Made by a program: the position numbers and the translations under genes. A DNA stretch of 64,000 nucleotides from Enteractinococcus helveticum (GTDB lineage Bacteria > Actinomycetota > Actinomycetes > Actinomycetales > Micrococcaceae), in assembly GCF_001657475.1 (NCBI RefSeq), contig NZ_LXEY01000018.1, forward strand, positions 124,001-188,000, given 5' to 3'. This document shows positions 37,493 through 47,785 of this stretch, piece after piece. How positions within the stretch are numbered: position 1 is the stretch's first letter; each line of letters begins with the position of its first letter. Below the pieces are notes generated by a model. It was not told where the DNA came from and did no database searches. It saw only the letters and a list, made by a program, of their open reading frames with translations.

Positions 37493-38062
37493 ATGGTCAT
37501 GCTCACCAGTAACGATATTAGAAACGGTTCCGTCGTCGTCGTCGACGGCCAACTCTGGCAGGTACAGGAATTCCAGCACGTCAAGCCCGGTAAAGGTGGT
37601 GCTTTTGTGCGCACCAAAATCAAAAACCTGACCTCCAACAAGATCGTGGACAAGACCTGGAACGCTGGCGCCAAGCTGGAATTTGCAACCGTGGATCGCT
37701 CCGAATACCAGTACCTCTACCGTGACGGCGATGACTTCGTGTTCATGGACCTGAAGACCTTTGACCAGATCATGGTCCCATCATCCGTGGTGGGCGACGC
37801 TGCGAACTTCCTGCTGGAAAACGAAAACGCCCAGATTGCGATGTCTGATGGCGCGCCACTGTACTTAGAGCTGCCACCAACCGTGGTACTGGAAGTCACC
37901 TATACCGAACCGGGTCTGCAGGGGGATCGCTCCTCGGGCGGTACCAAACCAGCAACGGTCGAAACCGGCCTGGAAATTCAGGTTCCACTATTTGTCGATG
38001 AAGGCACAAAAGTCCGCGTGGACACCAAGAATGGTGAATACCAGGGCCGGGCCACTGAGTAA
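37493..38062 (+). CDS. efp: Elongation factor P
   Basis: A 189-residue translation factor that relieves ribosomes stalled at polyproline. The three beta-barrel domains are complete; the tip of domain I carries Lys in KPGKGGAF, the actinobacterial PGKGG loop in which the lysine is generally thought to act unmodified. The C-terminal signature with YQGRATE is present. ATG 37493 (or ATG 37499) follows GGAGAAATC. Upstream 116 bases contain a CCCGGTC/GGCCGGG inverted repeat that may end the aro transcript. nusB follows 24 bases later. Confidence 0.96.
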   Translation: MVMLTSNDIRNGSVVVVDGQLWQVQEFQHVKPGKGGAFVRTKIKNLTSNKIVDKTWNAGAKLEFATVDRSEYQYLYRDGDDFVFMDLKTFDQIMVPSSVVGDAANFLLENENAQIAMSDGAPLYLELPPTVVLEVTYTEPGLQGDRSSGGTKPATVETGLEIQVPLFVDEGTKVRVDTKNGEYQGRATE

Positions 38063-38086
38063 TCATTGGCGCGGAGTATAACTACA

Positions 38087-38530
38087 TTGACAAAGAACGC
38101 AAAAGACCAGCCACGTAAGATCGGTTCCCGAGGACGGGCCCGACGTCGTGCCCTTGAAATCCTGTTCGAAGCCGAACATCGAAACACCACACCGCTGTCG
38201 GCGCTGCAACGTCGACGCGAATTCACCGACCAAACAATCAACCCGTATACGGCACAAATCATTGACGGGGTAATTACCCACCAGGAGCAGATCGACGAAC
38301 TGCTGGCACAGTACGCCCACGGTTGGACCATGGAACGCATGCTAGCCATGGACAAGTCCATACTGCGGTTGGGCGCCTGGGAACTGTTGTTCAACGACGA
38401 AATGCCCGACGCCGCAGCGGTCAACGAAGCAGTCAATATGGCTCGGGAGTATTCCAACGATGACTCCCCGGGCTATGTCAATGGTGTTCTTGGACGCTTA
38501 CAAGACCTCAAACCCACGTTGTTCCTGTAA
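38087..38530 (+). CDS. nusB: Transcription antitermination protein NusB
   Basis: A 147-residue all-helical protein that, with S10 (NusE), binds boxA RNA in rRNA operons. The family's opening RRRALEILFEAEHR (about 19-32) and the ending NEAVNMAREYSNDDSPGYVNGVLG are clear. No ATG or GTG is available; TTG 38087 has CGGAG (38071-38075) upstream and is preferred over TTG 38066, which overlaps the efp stop. It probably shares a transcript with efp. Confidence 0.94.
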   Translation: MTKNAKDQPRKIGSRGRARRRALEILFEAEHRNTTPLSALQRRREFTDQTINPYTAQIIDGVITHQEQIDELLAQYAHGWTMERMLAMDKSILRLGAWELLFNDEMPDAAAVNEAVNMAREYSNDDSPGYVNGVLGRLQDLKPTLFL

Positions 38531-38616
38531 ACATCATGGATGTGACGCACACCGGTGCTACAGTTACATCCAGTGAAACTGACGGGAACACCACATACCC
38601 GCAGATCCTTTAAAAT

Positions 38617-38640
38617 CCGTCCTGTGAGGCGGGAAAGGAG
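38617..38640 (+). promoter_or_regulatory. PyrR-binding hairpin overlapping the pyrR ribosome site
   Basis: CCGTC (38617-38621) pairs with GGCGG (38628-38632) around the loop CTGTGA, and the Shine-Dalgarno AAGGAG (38635-38640) follows two bases later. A GUGAG-containing loop directly before the ribosome site is the arrangement known for actinobacterial PyrR targets, where UMP-bound PyrR blocks translation of the pyr operon. The match is by eye; the upstream 90 bases hold no second gene. Confidence 0.65.
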
Positions 38641-38646
38641 ACAATC

Positions 38647-39231
38647 GTGGTGCAAGAACCCGTGCGCAAAGCACGCACCGTGATGTCCGAATCGGATATA
38701 AATCGGGTCCTCACCCGCATCGCCCACGAGATCCTCGAGGGCAACCGCGGCGTTGAGAACCTGCTCATTTTAGGCATCCCACGCCGCGGTGTCCCGCTGG
38801 CCAATCGCCTGGCGGCCAAACTGGCAGAAATTGACCCAGCCTTCATCATCGAAGAACGCAGCGGGCAACTCGACATCACCCTCTACCGGGACGATCTGGC
38901 CCGCGCCGGATCGCGAGTACCCGCATCCACCATCATCCCGCCAGCCGGTGTTGATGACGCCGTGGTCGTACTCGTAGACGACGTCCTGTATTCCGGACGC
39001 ACCATCCGCGCAGCCCTGGATGCACTGTCTGCCATCGGGCGGCCACACACCGTGCGCCTAGCGGTCTTGGTTGACCGAGGGCATCGCCAGCTGCCCTTAC
39101 GTGCCGACTATGTGGGCAAGAACCTACCAACGGCGTCATCCGAACACGTCCGGGTCCATCTGGCCGAAATTGACGGCGACGAAGACTACTACACCACTGA
39201 CCAAGTACAAATCGTGGATGTGATGGACTAA
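38647..39231 (+). CDS. pyrR: Pyrimidine operon regulator / uracil phosphoribosyltransferase PyrR
   Basis: A 194-residue RNA-binding regulator with phosphoribosyltransferase fold. The PRPP-binding motif [18 protein letters not shown] (about 108-125), the hood region with [10 protein letters not shown] and [13 protein letters not shown] are typical. It should bind the hairpin just upstream when UMP is high. GTG 38647 (or GTG 38650) follows AAAGGAG. Its stop overlaps the pyrB start by one base. Confidence 0.95.
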   Translation: MVQEPVRKARTVMSESDINRVLTRIAHEILEGNRGVENLLILGIPRRGVPLANRLAAKLAEIDPAFIIEERSGQLDITLYRDDLARAGSRVPASTIIPPAGVDDAVVVLVDDVLYSGRTIRAALDALSAIGRPHTVRLAVLVDRGHRQLPLRADYVGKNLPTASSEHVRVHLAEIDGDEDYYTTDQVQIVDVMD

Positions 39232-40181
39232 TGCGACACCTACTGGCAACCAGAGACTTGTCCTATGACAACGCGCTAGCAATCCTCGACACCGCCCAGG
39301 AAATGGCCACGGTCTCGGATCGCTCCATCAAAAAGCTCCCGACCCTTCGCGGCCAGACCGTCGTCAACCTGTTCTTTGAAGACTCAACCCGCACCCGCAC
39401 CTCCTTTGAAGCCGCAGCCAAGCGCCTGTCGGCTGACGTATTGAACTTCGCGGTCAAAACCTCATCGGTGTCCAAGGGGGAGTCCCTGAAGGATACCGTC
39501 CAAACCCTTGAAGCCATCGGTGGCGATGCGATCGTTATGCGCCACTGGGCCTCCGGCGCCGCCCAACAGCTCGCGAATTTCGGTTGGTCATCATCGGCGG
39601 TCATTAACGCCGGCGATGGCACCCACGAACACCCAACCCAAGCGCTGCTGGATGCGTTCACCCTACGCAACCGTCTGTATGGTACCGAAGCCACCGGCAA
39701 AGACCTCAACGGCCTGCACGTGGTGATCGTCGGCGACATCCTGCACTCCCGGGTGGCGCGTTCAAATGTGTGGTTACTGCACACCCTGGGGGCCAAAGTC
39801 TCATTGTCCGGGCCACCGACCCTCATGCCGGTGGGTGTCAACACCTGGCCGGTTGACGTCAACTACGACCTCGATGCTCTGCTGGCACAACGTGTCGACG
39901 CCGTCATGATGTTGCGCGTTCAAGCCGAGCGCATGGCCGGAGCCTTTTTCCCCTCACCAGCCGAATACACTCGCGGCTGGGGGCTGACCAACGACCGGTA
40001 TCAGACCATTGCCGGAACCGACACGCTGATCATGCACCCGGGGCCCATGAACCGCGGGTTAGAGATTTCCGCGGCAGCCGCCGATTCAGCACAAAACACC
40101 GCACTTGAACAAGTTGCCAATGGCGTCTCTGTGCGCATGGCAGTCCTCTACCTGCTCCTGGCAGGCCAACTAGGGCAATGA
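39231..40181 (+). CDS. pyrB: Aspartate carbamoyltransferase catalytic subunit
   Basis: The 316-residue enzyme condenses carbamoyl phosphate with aspartate. The carbamoyl-phosphate site [14 protein letters not shown] (about 47-60), [10 protein letters not shown] (about 133) and the C-terminal HPGPMNRG (about 265) are complete. No regulatory subunit (pyrI) is present, as usual in actinobacteria. The ATG shares its first base with the pyrR stop, so the two are translationally coupled. Confidence 0.97.
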   Translation: MRHLLATRDLSYDNALAILDTAQEMATVSDRSIKKLPTLRGQTVVNLFFEDSTRTRTSFEAAAKRLSADVLNFAVKTSSVSKGESLKDTVQTLEAIGGDAIVMRHWASGAAQQLANFGWSSSAVINAGDGTHEHPTQALLDAFTLRNRLYGTEATGKDLNGLHVVIVGDILHSRVARSNVWLLHTLGAKVSLSGPPTLMPVGVNTWPVDVNYDLDALLAQRVDAVMMLRVQAERMAGAFFPSPAEYTRGWGLTNDRYQTIAGTDTLIMHPGPMNRGLEISAAAADSAQNTALEQVANGVSVRMAVLYLLLAGQLGQ

Positions 40182-40192
40182 AAGGCCAATTA

Positions 40193-41518
40193 ATGACTCA
40201 TACCTATGTGATTACCGGTGGCACCACCCCCGACGGCGTGCAGACCGACGTGGCCATTGACGCCAACGGCAGCATTGCCCAACTTGGCCAACAACTTGCC
40301 ACCGACGGCGCCGAGGTAATCGACGCTACCGGCAAGATTGTGCTGCCCGGACTTGTAGACCTGCACACCCACCTCCGCGAGCCCGGCAACGACGACGCCG
40401 AAACCGTAGAAACCGGTACCCGAGCCGCAGCCAAAGGCGGATTCACCGCCGTTCATGCGATGGCCAACTCCAACCCGGTGGCCGACACCGCCGGTGTCGT
40501 AGAACAAGTGCACCGACTCGGTCGCGCTTCTGGCTGGACCGACGTCTACCCGGTGGGGGCCGTAACCGTAGGCCTGAAAGGCGAACAGCTGGCCGAAATC
40601 TCCGCCATGCACGATTCGGCCGCCAAGGTCACCATGTTCTCCGATGACGGCATGTGCGTCTGGGATCCCGTGTTGATGCGCAGAGCCTTGGAATACGTGA
40701 AATCCTTCGACGGATTCATCGCCCAACACGCCCAAGAACCGCGCCTGACCGAGGGCGCACAGATGAATGAATCTGCACTCTCATCGGAGCTCGGCCTGGC
40801 AGGCTGGCCCGCCGTCGCCGAAGAATCCATCATCGCCCGAGACGTATTGCTGGCCCAGCACGTAAATTCTCGTGTACATATTTGCCACGTCTCCACCGCA
40901 GGATCGGTTGAGCTGATCCGCTGGGCCAAATCCCAAGGCATCAACGTCACCGCCGAAGTCACCCCGCACCACTTATTACTCACCGAGGACTACGTCAAAA
41001 CCTATGACCCGGTCTATAAAGTGAACCCTCCACTGCGCAAAGACTCCGACGTCCACGCGCTGCGCCAAGGCCTGGCCGATGGCACGATTGACACGGTTGG
41101 CACCGATCACGCACCACACACCGCAGAGACCAAACAATGCGAGTGGGTCGTAGCAGCCATGGGCATGACCGGACTGGAAACCGCACTGCCCGTCATTCAG
41201 CACACCATGATCGACACCGGCCTGCTCGACTGGCATGCGGTTGCACGTGTGATGTCGGTCAATCCGGCACGCATTTACCGCCATGCCGACCAGGGCCAAC
41301 TCACAGACACCGGTAGTCTGGTACAGGGCGCAGTGGCGAACCTGGCCATCTACGACCCAAGCCACACCTTTGTGGTCAACCCGGCCCAGCACGCTTCAAA
41401 ATCCGCCAACTCGCCGTATAAAGACATGGAGCTGTCCGGACAAGTAACCGACGTGTTCTATCGCGGACACCGCGTCGTTGCCGAGGCCGAGCTGACCACA
41501 CCGTACCAACACAGCTAA
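40193..41518 (+). CDS. pyrC: Dihydroorotase
   Basis: A 441-residue class I amidohydrolase that cyclises carbamoyl-aspartate. The metal-binding DLHTHLREPG is at about 60-69, further histidines are in HVSTAGS and TPHHLLL, and the late metal Asp is in GTDHAPHT (about 306). Two starts are possible: ATG 40178, which overlaps pyrB by four bases, and ATG 40193, which has AAAGG (40181-40185) upstream and matches the family start; I prefer the second. Confidence 0.96.
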   Translation: MTHTYVITGGTTPDGVQTDVAIDANGSIAQLGQQLATDGAEVIDATGKIVLPGLVDLHTHLREPGNDDAETVETGTRAAAKGGFTAVHAMANSNPVADTAGVVEQVHRLGRASGWTDVYPVGAVTVGLKGEQLAEISAMHDSAAKVTMFSDDGMCVWDPVLMRRALEYVKSFDGFIAQHAQEPRLTEGAQMNESALSSELGLAGWPAVAEESIIARDVLLAQHVNSRVHICHVSTAGSVELIRWAKSQGINVTAEVTPHHLLLTEDYVKTYDPVYKVNPPLRKDSDVHALRQGLADGTIDTVGTDHAPHTAETKQCEWVVAAMGMTGLETALPVIQHTMIDTGLLDWHAVARVMSVNPARIYRHADQGQLTDTGSLVQGAVANLAIYDPSHTFVVNPAQHASKSANSPYKDMELSGQVTDVFYRGHRVVAEAELTTPYQHS

Positions 41519-41534
41519 TAAGGAAGCGCCAGTT

Positions 41535-42044
41535 TTGGACGAGACAACATTTATTGTCACCCTGACCTCAGCCATTGTTGTGCTGATGATCCTCGGGATC
41601 ATCTTCGGACGTCGCAACCGCACCAAACGACAACAATACGTCCCTATACCGCATGAGGTTCCTGCAGCACTGTTGGAAAAACAACCACAAACCGCTGTAG
41701 AAGGCACCTATGTCTCGACCGTGTTGGGCCAAGAACTCCTAGAACGCGTGACCGCCCACCGCCTGGGCAACCCCGCCGAAGCACAAATCGAAGTGCATCA
41801 CGACGGCGTTGCTCTGCTGCGCGCTGGTGAACCCAATATCTTCATCCCCACCGCAGACCTCGTCACGGTCTCCACGGTTTCGGGCATCGCCGGCAAATTC
41901 GTTGAAAAAGACGGAATCCTGGCCATCACCTGGAACCTCGGCGACGTCGAAGTCACCACCGGACTGCGCATCGAATCCATCACCGCACATCAACAACTTC
42001 TCACCGCACTAGAACAACTTACGAACGGAAGGCAGACCGCATGA
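41535..42044 (+). CDS. Membrane protein with PH-like domain in the pyr operon
   Basis: A 169-residue protein with one N-terminal membrane helix (about 6-27, IVTLTSAIVVLMILGIIFG), a basic stop-transfer patch RRNRTKR, and a soluble cytoplasmic domain of mainly beta strands (about 50-165). It occupies the place of mycobacterial Rv1382 and of the PH-like domain proteins between pyrC and carA in streptomycetes, so the link with pyrimidine synthesis is conserved though its role is unknown. TTG 41535 follows AAGGAAG. The stop overlaps the carA ATG by four bases. Confidence 0.85.
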   Translation: MDETTFIVTLTSAIVVLMILGIIFGRRNRTKRQQYVPIPHEVPAALLEKQPQTAVEGTYVSTVLGQELLERVTAHRLGNPAEAQIEVHHDGVALLRAGEPNIFIPTADLVTVSTVSGIAGKFVEKDGILAITWNLGDVEVTTGLRIESITAHQQLLTALEQLTNGRQTA

Positions 42045-43165
42045 GCGCATCAGCCAAACTTGTCCTGGCAGATGGCACCATCTACGCCGGCACCACCTAT
42101 GCAGCAACCGGTACCGTCTTTGGGCAGCTGGTCTTTGACACCACCATGACCGGTTATCAGCACAGTCTGACCAACCCAGCCAATGCACACACGCTGATGG
42201 TCTTGACCTTCCCGCACATCGGTAACGTCGGTGTCAATGACGCCGAAGCCGAATCAAACGCGTATTGGCCAGCCGGCGTGATCATCCGCGAACCGGCCCG
42301 GATACGGTCCAACTGGCAGTCAGAACGTGACCTGGACGCTGATCTCACCGCCGCCGGTGTGGTCGGCATCGCCGGAATCGACACGCGAGCACTCACCCGA
42401 CGCATCGCTGGCGCCGGGCAAGTGGCCGCCGGGATATTTGCCGGTGACGACGCCCAAGCCGCCGACGCCGAGCTGGTCGCCCAAGTCCAGAACTGGTCAC
42501 AACCTGCCACCGAACAACTCCTGGCTGAAGTCACCACCGGCACCGCCTACGAGGTCGCCGCCGATACACCGCAACACACCGTCGCGCTGATCGACCTGGG
42601 CGTGCGCCGTTCCACCATCAATCAGCTGGTGCAGCGTGGCAACACCGTCAAGGTGCTACCGGCAAGCGCCACCGCTGACGATATCGTGGCAGCCAAGGTT
42701 GACGGCGTGGTCTTCTCCTCTGGCCCAGGTAACCCAGCAGAAGCCACCGCACAAATCGACCTTGCCACCGCCCTGCTGGATGCCAAGACCCCACTATTGG
42801 GTATCGGGCTAGGCCACCAGATTATCGCTCGGGCACTGGGATATGACACCGCATTGCTAGCCCAGGCCCAGCGTGGTCCCAATCAGCCGGTCTATGATGT
42901 GGCCTCCGGGCAGAGCATCATCACCTCCCAGAACCACCAGTACGCCGTCGTCGCCCCGCAAGGCACCGCTACCGCACCGAACGCCACCTACGGCGAGGTG
43001 ACCGTGACCCAGTACAGCCTCAACGACCAATCAGTCGAAGCGCTACGCGCCGAGGCGCTGCCGGTGGTCACCGTGCAGTACTACCCAGAAAACACCGCCA
43101 TTACCGTAACCGAAGCACACCCGGTCTTCGATACGTTCGCAGTCCTGATGGCCACCGGAAAATAA
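42041..43165 (+). CDS. carA: Carbamoyl-phosphate synthase small subunit with degenerate glutaminase site
   Basis: The 374-residue protein aligns over its full length with CarA: N-terminal domain (1-150) with FDTTMTGYQ and GVVGIAGIDTRALTRR, then a class I glutamine amidotransferase domain (about 178-370). That domain should release ammonia from glutamine, but the triad is broken. The nucleophile motif G-I-C-L-G-H-Q reads GIGLGHQ (Gly256), and V-Q-Y-H-P-E reads VQYYPE (Tyr348); only Glu350 remains. By alignment with E. coli CarA, Ser47 is Ala47, Lys202 is Arg189, and the K-x-x-x-G-H-[RH]-G segment is ALLAQAQRG. The frame is undamaged and coupled to both neighbours. The protein probably still folds and supports CarB structurally. 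Confidence 0.9.
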   Translation: MSASAKLVLADGTIYAGTTYAATGTVFGQLVFDTTMTGYQHSLTNPANAHTLMVLTFPHIGNVGVNDAEAESNAYWPAGVIIREPARIRSNWQSERDLDADLTAAGVVGIAGIDTRALTRRIAGAGQVAAGIFAGDDAQAADAELVAQVQNWSQPATEQLLAEVTTGTAYEVAADTPQHTVALIDLGVRRSTINQLVQRGNTVKVLPASATADDIVAAKVDGVVFSSGPGNPAEATAQIDLATALLDAKTPLLGIGLGHQIIARALGYDTALLAQAQRGPNQPVYDVASGQSIITSQNHQYAVVAPQGTATAPNATYGEVTVTQYSLNDQSVEALRAEALPVVTVQYYPENTAITVTEAHPVFDTFAVLMATGK

Positions 43166-43185
43166 GACTTTAGGAAACACCAGAT

Positions 43186-46100
43186 ATGCCAAAACGCACA
43201 GATCTCAAATCCGTATTAGTCATCGGCTCCGGTCCCATCGTGATCGGCCAGGCCGCCGAATTCGACTACTCAGGAACCCAAGCCATCCGGGTGCTCAAAG
43301 AAGAAGGCATCCGCGTGGTGCTGGTCAACTCCAACCCGGCCACCATCATGACCGACCCGGAAATGGCCGATGCAACCTACGTTGAGCCCATCACCGCCGA
43401 CGTCGTCGAGAAAATCATCGCAGCCGAGCGCCCCGATGCGATCCTGCCGACCCTGGGCGGGCAAACCGCACTGAACACCGCTATCCAACTGGATGAACGC
43501 GGCGTATTAGAAAAATACGACGTCGAACTCATCGGCGCCAACATTGCCGCGATCGAATTGGGCGAAGACCGCGAACAGTTCAAAGGTGTTGTTGAACGTT
43601 GCGGTGCCGAATCTGCCCGCTCCGTGATTGTTCACTCCATGGATGAGGCCCTGGAAGCCTCCAAGGAACTGGGCTACCCAATGGTCGTGCGCCCATCATT
43701 CACCATGGGTGGACTCGGCTCGGGCATGGCCTATAACGAAGCCGACCTGCACCGCATCGCCGGCGCTGGCATCCAGTACTCTCCAACCTCCGAAGTCTTA
43801 TTAGAAGAATCCATCCTGGGGTGGAAAGAATACGAATTCGAAATGATGCGCGACAGTGCTGACAACGTCATCGCATTGTGCTCGATCGAAAACTTCGACC
43901 CGGTGGGCGTGCACACCGGAGATGCCATCACCGTGGCACCAGCTGTGACCCTAACGGATACTGAATTCGCCAAGATGCGCGACATCTCCATCAAGATCAT
44001 CCGTGAAGTCGGCGTGGCCACCGGTGGCTGTAACATTCAGTTCGCCGTCAATCCCGAAGACGGCCGCATCGTCGTCATCGAAATGAACCCCCGCGTCTCG
44101 CGGTCCTCGGCACTTGCTTCCAAAGCCACCGGGTACCCTATCGCCAAAATCGCGACCAAACTGTCGCTGGGCTACACCCTGGATGAGGTGCTCAACGACG
44201 TCACCGGCACCACAACCGCCGCGTTTGAACCGGCACTGGACTATGTGGTCGTCAAAGTCCCGCGCTTTGCGTTTGAGAAATTCCCGGCCGCTGATGCCAC
44301 CCTGACCACGACCATGAAGGCCGTGGGCGAGGTCATGTCCTTTGGCCGCAACTTCTCCGAGGCCCTGCAAAAGGCGCTGCGCTCTTTGGAACAGACCAAC
44401 GACGCCGAACTGGATTTCACCGTGCCAGACGCCGCAGAAGTTGCCCAGCTACTGGAAGCCGCGAAAACTGCCACGACATCGCGTCTAGGCCAGATCCAGC
44501 GTGCACTGCTTGGGGGAGCGACCCCACAGGAGATCTTTGACATCACCATGATCGATCCGTGGTTCATTGATCAGTTGGTGTTGATCAATGAAGTGGCCAC
44601 CGATATTCGCAACGGCGATGAACTGACCAAAGACCTGCTGATTCACGCCAAACGCCATGGCTTTTCCGATCAACAAATCGGCCAGCTGCGACATATGGAC
44701 GAGGCCGTCGTCCGCGGCGTCCGCCACGCGCTGGGCGTGCGTCCGGTCTATAAATCCGTTGACACTGCCGCCGGTGAACACCTCGCTCAGGCGCCGTACC
44801 ACTACTCGTCCTACGACGGCACCGAAACCGAAATCACCGAACACACCCGACCAACCGCGATCATCCTGGGCTCGGGACCAAACCGCATTGGTCAGGGTGT
44901 GGAGTTCGACTACTCGTGTGTGCACGCGACCATGGCCATGCAACAGGCCGGCTATGACACCGTATTGGTCAACTGTAACCCGGAAACGGTTTCGACCGAC
45001 TCGGATATGTCCGATCGTCTGTACTTCGAACCCTTGACACTGGAAGACGTGCTGGAAATCATCCACGCCGAAGAACAAACCGGTCCGGTCGAAGGAGTCT
45101 TTGTCCAGCTCGGTGGGCAGACGCCGTTGAAGCTGGCCCAAGATCTCGCCGATGCTGGCGTGACTATTCTGGGTACCTCACCGGAAGCCATTGATCTGGC
45201 CGAACACCGCGGCCTGTTCTCCCAGGTGCTACAAGAAGCCGGACTGACCGCACCAAAGAACGGCACCGCGGTTTCTTTTGAAGATGCCAAGGCCGTTGCC
45301 GATGAAATCGGCTACCCGGTGCTGGTGCGTCCATCCTATGTGCTGGGCGGCCGCGGTATGGAAATCGTCTACGACGAAGCCCAGCTGGAGTCCTACATTG
45401 AAAACTCCACGGCAGAAATCACCGCCGAACACCCGGTGCTGGTTGACCGGTTCCTCGACGACGCCATCGAGATCGACGTCGATGCCCTGTATGACGGCCA
45501 TGAACTGTTCATGGGCGGCATTATGGAACACATCGAAGAAGCCGGGGTGCACTCTGGTGACTCCGCGTGTGTCCTGCCCCCAACCACACTGGCACCCGAT
45601 GTGTTGGCCCGGGTGCGTGAAGCAACCGAAGCCATCGCCAAGGGCGTGGGCGTGCGCGGTTTGATCAACATCCAATTCGCGCTGGCCGCTGATATCCTCT
45701 ACGTCATCGAGGCCAACCCGCGTGCATCTCGGACCGTGCCATTCGTTTCGAAAGCCACCGGTGTGGCACTGGCGAAAGCTGCAGCCAAGATTGGTGTCGG
45801 ATCTACCATCGCTCAACTGCGTGAAACCGGGGATCTGCCGGCCACCCACGACGGCTGGTCGCTGCCGCTTGGCGCGCCGATCGCCGTCAAAGAAGCCGTT
45901 TTGCCATTCACCCGCTTCCGCACGCCCGAAGGCCGCGTTGTGGACTCCCTGCTGGGACCAGAAATGCGTTCGACCGGTGAGGTCATGGGCATCGATAAGT
46001 ACTTCGACACCGCCTATGCCAAATCTCAAGACGCCGTTGGCGGCCGTTTGCCAACCGGTGGACGCGTGTTCGTGTCGGTAGCCAACCGCGATAAACGTGG

Positions 46101-46494
46101 CATCGTGGCCCACGCCAAACGTCTGACTGATATGGGCTTTGAGCTCGTGTCAACCGGTGGAACAGCTGATGTGCTGGCTCGCAACGGCATTACCACAGAG
46201 ATCGTGGACAAGATCACCAGTGATGTTGAAACCACCGGTGAAACGATCCTGGACCAATTAGAAGACGGTCGCGTAGATCTGGTGATCAACACCCCATCGG
46301 GTTCTGACGCCCGTGGTGACGGTTACGAGATCCGAGCCGCTGCGAACTCGCTTGGTGTGCCACTGGTGACCACCTTGGCCGCGGTCGGTACCGCGCTGCA
46401 GGCCATCCAGGCACAGCGTGAGTACTCCTGGGACGTCACCAGCTTGCAAGAACATGATCGCCGTTTGGCCGAAGTCATCAAGAACCAGCAGTAG
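43186..46494 (+). CDS. carB: Carbamoyl-phosphate synthase large subunit
   Basis: A 1102-residue enzyme making carbamoyl phosphate from bicarbonate, ammonia and two ATP. The two homologous ATP-grasp halves (about 1-400 and 550-940) both look intact, with [19 protein letters not shown] and [38 protein letters not shown] and [19 protein letters not shown]. The allosteric MGS-like domain with [11 protein letters not shown] is at the C-terminus. Normal length. Because the partner CarA seems unable to hydrolyse glutamine, this subunit is predicted to use free ammonia. ATG 43186 follows TTAGGAAAC, 20 bases after carA; pyrF follows six bases later. Confidence 0.97.
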   Translation: MPKRTDLKSVLVIGSGPIVIGQAAEFDYSGTQAIRVLKEEGIRVVLVNSNPATIMTDPEMADATYVEPITADVVEKIIAAERPDAILPTLGGQTALNTAIQLDERGVLEKYDVELIGANIAAIELGEDREQFKGVVERCGAESARSVIVHSMDEALEASKELGYPMVVRPSFTMGGLGSGMAYNEADLHRIAGAGIQYSPTSEVLLEESILGWKEYEFEMMRDSADNVIALCSIENFDPVGVHTGDAITVAPAVTLTDTEFAKMRDISIKIIREVGVATGGCNIQFAVNPEDGRIVVIEMNPRVSRSSALASKATGYPIAKIATKLSLGYTLDEVLNDVTGTTTAAFEPALDYVVVKVPRFAFEKFPAADATLTTTMKAVGEVMSFGRNFSEALQKALRSLEQTNDAELDFTVPDAAEVAQLLEAAKTATTSRLGQIQRALLGGATPQEIFDITMIDPWFIDQLVLINEVATDIRNGDELTKDLLIHAKRHGFSDQQIGQLRHMDEAVVRGVRHALGVRPVYKSVDTAAGEHLAQAPYHYSSYDGTETEITEHTRPTAIILGSGPNRIGQGVEFDYSCVHATMAMQQAGYDTVLVNCNPETVSTDSDMSDRLYFEPLTLEDVLEIIHAEEQTGPVEGVFVQLGGQTPLKLAQDLADAGVTILGTSPEAIDLAEHRGLFSQVLQEAGLTAPKNGTAVSFEDAKAVADEIGYPVLVRPSYVLGGRGMEIVYDEAQLESYIENSTAEITAEHPVLVDRFLDDAIEIDVDALYDGHELFMGGIMEHIEEAGVHSGDSACVLPPTTLAPDVLARVREATEAIAKGVGVRGLINIQFALAADILYVIEANPRASRTVPFVSKATGVALAKAAAKIGVGSTIAQLRETGDLPATHDGWSLPLGAPIAVKEAVLPFTRFRTPEGRVVDSLLGPEMRSTGEVMGIDKYFDTAYAKSQDAVGGRLPTGGRVFVSVANRDKRGIVAHAKRLTDMGFELVSTGGTADVLARNGITTEIVDKITSDVETTGETILDQLEDGRVDLVINTPSGSDARGDGYEIRAAANSLGVPLVTTLAAVGTALQAIQAQREYSWDVTSLQEHDRRLAEVIKNQQ

Positions 46495-46500
46495 GAAGCC

Positions 46501-47343
46501 ATGTCACAGCCATTTGGAAGTCGTCTTGCCCAAGCCATGGACCACCACGGTCCACTGTGTTTGGGTATCGACCCACACCGCCAGTTGTTGAACGCCTGGG
46601 GTCTCAATGACGACCCGGCTGGGCTGGCAACCTTTTCTAAAATCGTCATCGAAGCCGCATCCGAAACCACCGGAGTCGCTGCCCTGAAACCACAGGTCGC
46701 ACTCTATGAGCGGTTCGGCTCGGCGGGCTTCGCGGTATTGGAAGAGACACTGCAGTTGGCACGTGAAGCAAACATCCTCACGATCGCCGACGCCAAACGC
46801 GGCGATATCGGATCCACCATGGAAGGGTACGCACAAGCGTGGCTTGCTGACGGGTCAGCATTAGCCGCTGACGCGGTGACCCTGACGGCATACTTGGGCT
46901 ATGAATCGTTGCGTCCGGCAATCGATCTAGCCTTATCCCATGACAGGGGTGTGTTCGTCCTGGCCTTGACCTCGAATCCCGAAGGGGCATCTGTTCAACA
47001 TCTTGGTCCCCAAGGTGACTCCGTTGCCAAGAGAATTGTCGATGCCACAGCGCAAGATAATGCAACGGTCACAGGCCTTGGATCCATCGGATTAGTCATT
47101 GGCGCAACCGTTATAGACGATGCCAAAGCACTCAATATTGATCTGGTTAGGGCAAACGCGCCCATTCTTGCACCAGGGTACGGGGCTCAAGGCGCACAGG
47201 CAGCAGATATGCGGGAGGGCTTCGGCGAGGCTTGGAAGAACGTCCTAGTCAACTCGTCACGTGGCATCTTGCAACACGGGCCCGAAGTAGCGGACCTTAA
47301 GTCGGCTATAGACGACGCCCGCAAAGACATCAATGTGAAGTAG
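46501..47343 (+). CDS. pyrF: Orotidine 5'-phosphate decarboxylase (type 2)
   Basis: A 280-residue enzyme making UMP, the last step of the pathway. It is of the longer type 2 (mycobacterial) class: CLGIDPHRQLLNAWG near the start, KPQVALYERFGSAGF (about 63), and the catalytic DAKRGDIGSTMEGYAQAW (about 97-114) with the Lys-Asp pair. ATG 46501 begins six bases after the carB stop behind TAGGAAGCC. pyrD and pyrE are not in the window. Confidence 0.96.
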   Translation: MSQPFGSRLAQAMDHHGPLCLGIDPHRQLLNAWGLNDDPAGLATFSKIVIEAASETTGVAALKPQVALYERFGSAGFAVLEETLQLAREANILTIADAKRGDIGSTMEGYAQAWLADGSALAADAVTLTAYLGYESLRPAIDLALSHDRGVFVLALTSNPEGASVQHLGPQGDSVAKRIVDATAQDNATVTGLGSIGLVIGATVIDDAKALNIDLVRANAPILAPGYGAQGAQAADMREGFGEAWKNVLVNSSRGILQHGPEVADLKSAIDDARKDINVK

Positions 47344-47452
47344 AATACATTTCACTAGGTAGAACAGGTCAAACACCCTGGTGGTTACAGACCTCCTGGG
47401 GTGCGACTGTCCTCACCGTTACGCTAGAAACGGGCACGAAAGGGCAAAGCCA

Positions 47453-47767
47453 ATGGTTCTCAAAGATTTGACACCCGCCGAACGTCAAGCCGCTCGACAA
47501 AAAGCGCTCGATGCCAGGACGACACGGGCAAAAGTCAAAGCGGACTTCGCTGATGGAAAGCTGACACTGGCAGAGGTTTTTGAACGATCTGACACAGACG
47601 AGGCTGTCGCCCGGATGCGTACCATCGACCTTCTCACCGCCATAAAAGGTATTGGTGAGATCCGTGCCCAAAGCATTATGGAACAGTGCGAGATTTCTTT
47701 GAATCGGCGTCTGCGCGGTCTTGGTCACCGGCAGCGTCACGCACTCATCGATGCCCTAGGCCGGTAG
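47453..47767 (+). CDS. mihF: Actinobacterial integration host factor MihF
   Basis: A 104-residue basic DNA-binding protein found only in actinobacteria, needed in mycobacteriophage L5 integration and implicated in nucleoid structure. It has the typical start LKDLTPAERQAARQKAL, a helical arm and a helix-two-turn-helix segment near LLTAIKGIGEIRAQSIMEQ. An upstream in-frame extension exists, but ATG 47453 behind AAAGGG matches the family start. It lies between pyrF and gmk, its standard location. The 109 bases upstream probably carry its promoter. Confidence 0.93.
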   Translation: MVLKDLTPAERQAARQKALDARTTRAKVKADFADGKLTLAEVFERSDTDEAVARMRTIDLLTAIKGIGEIRAQSIMEQCEISLNRRLRGLGHRQRHALIDALGR

Positions 47768-47785
47768 AAAAAATCCCACATAAAT

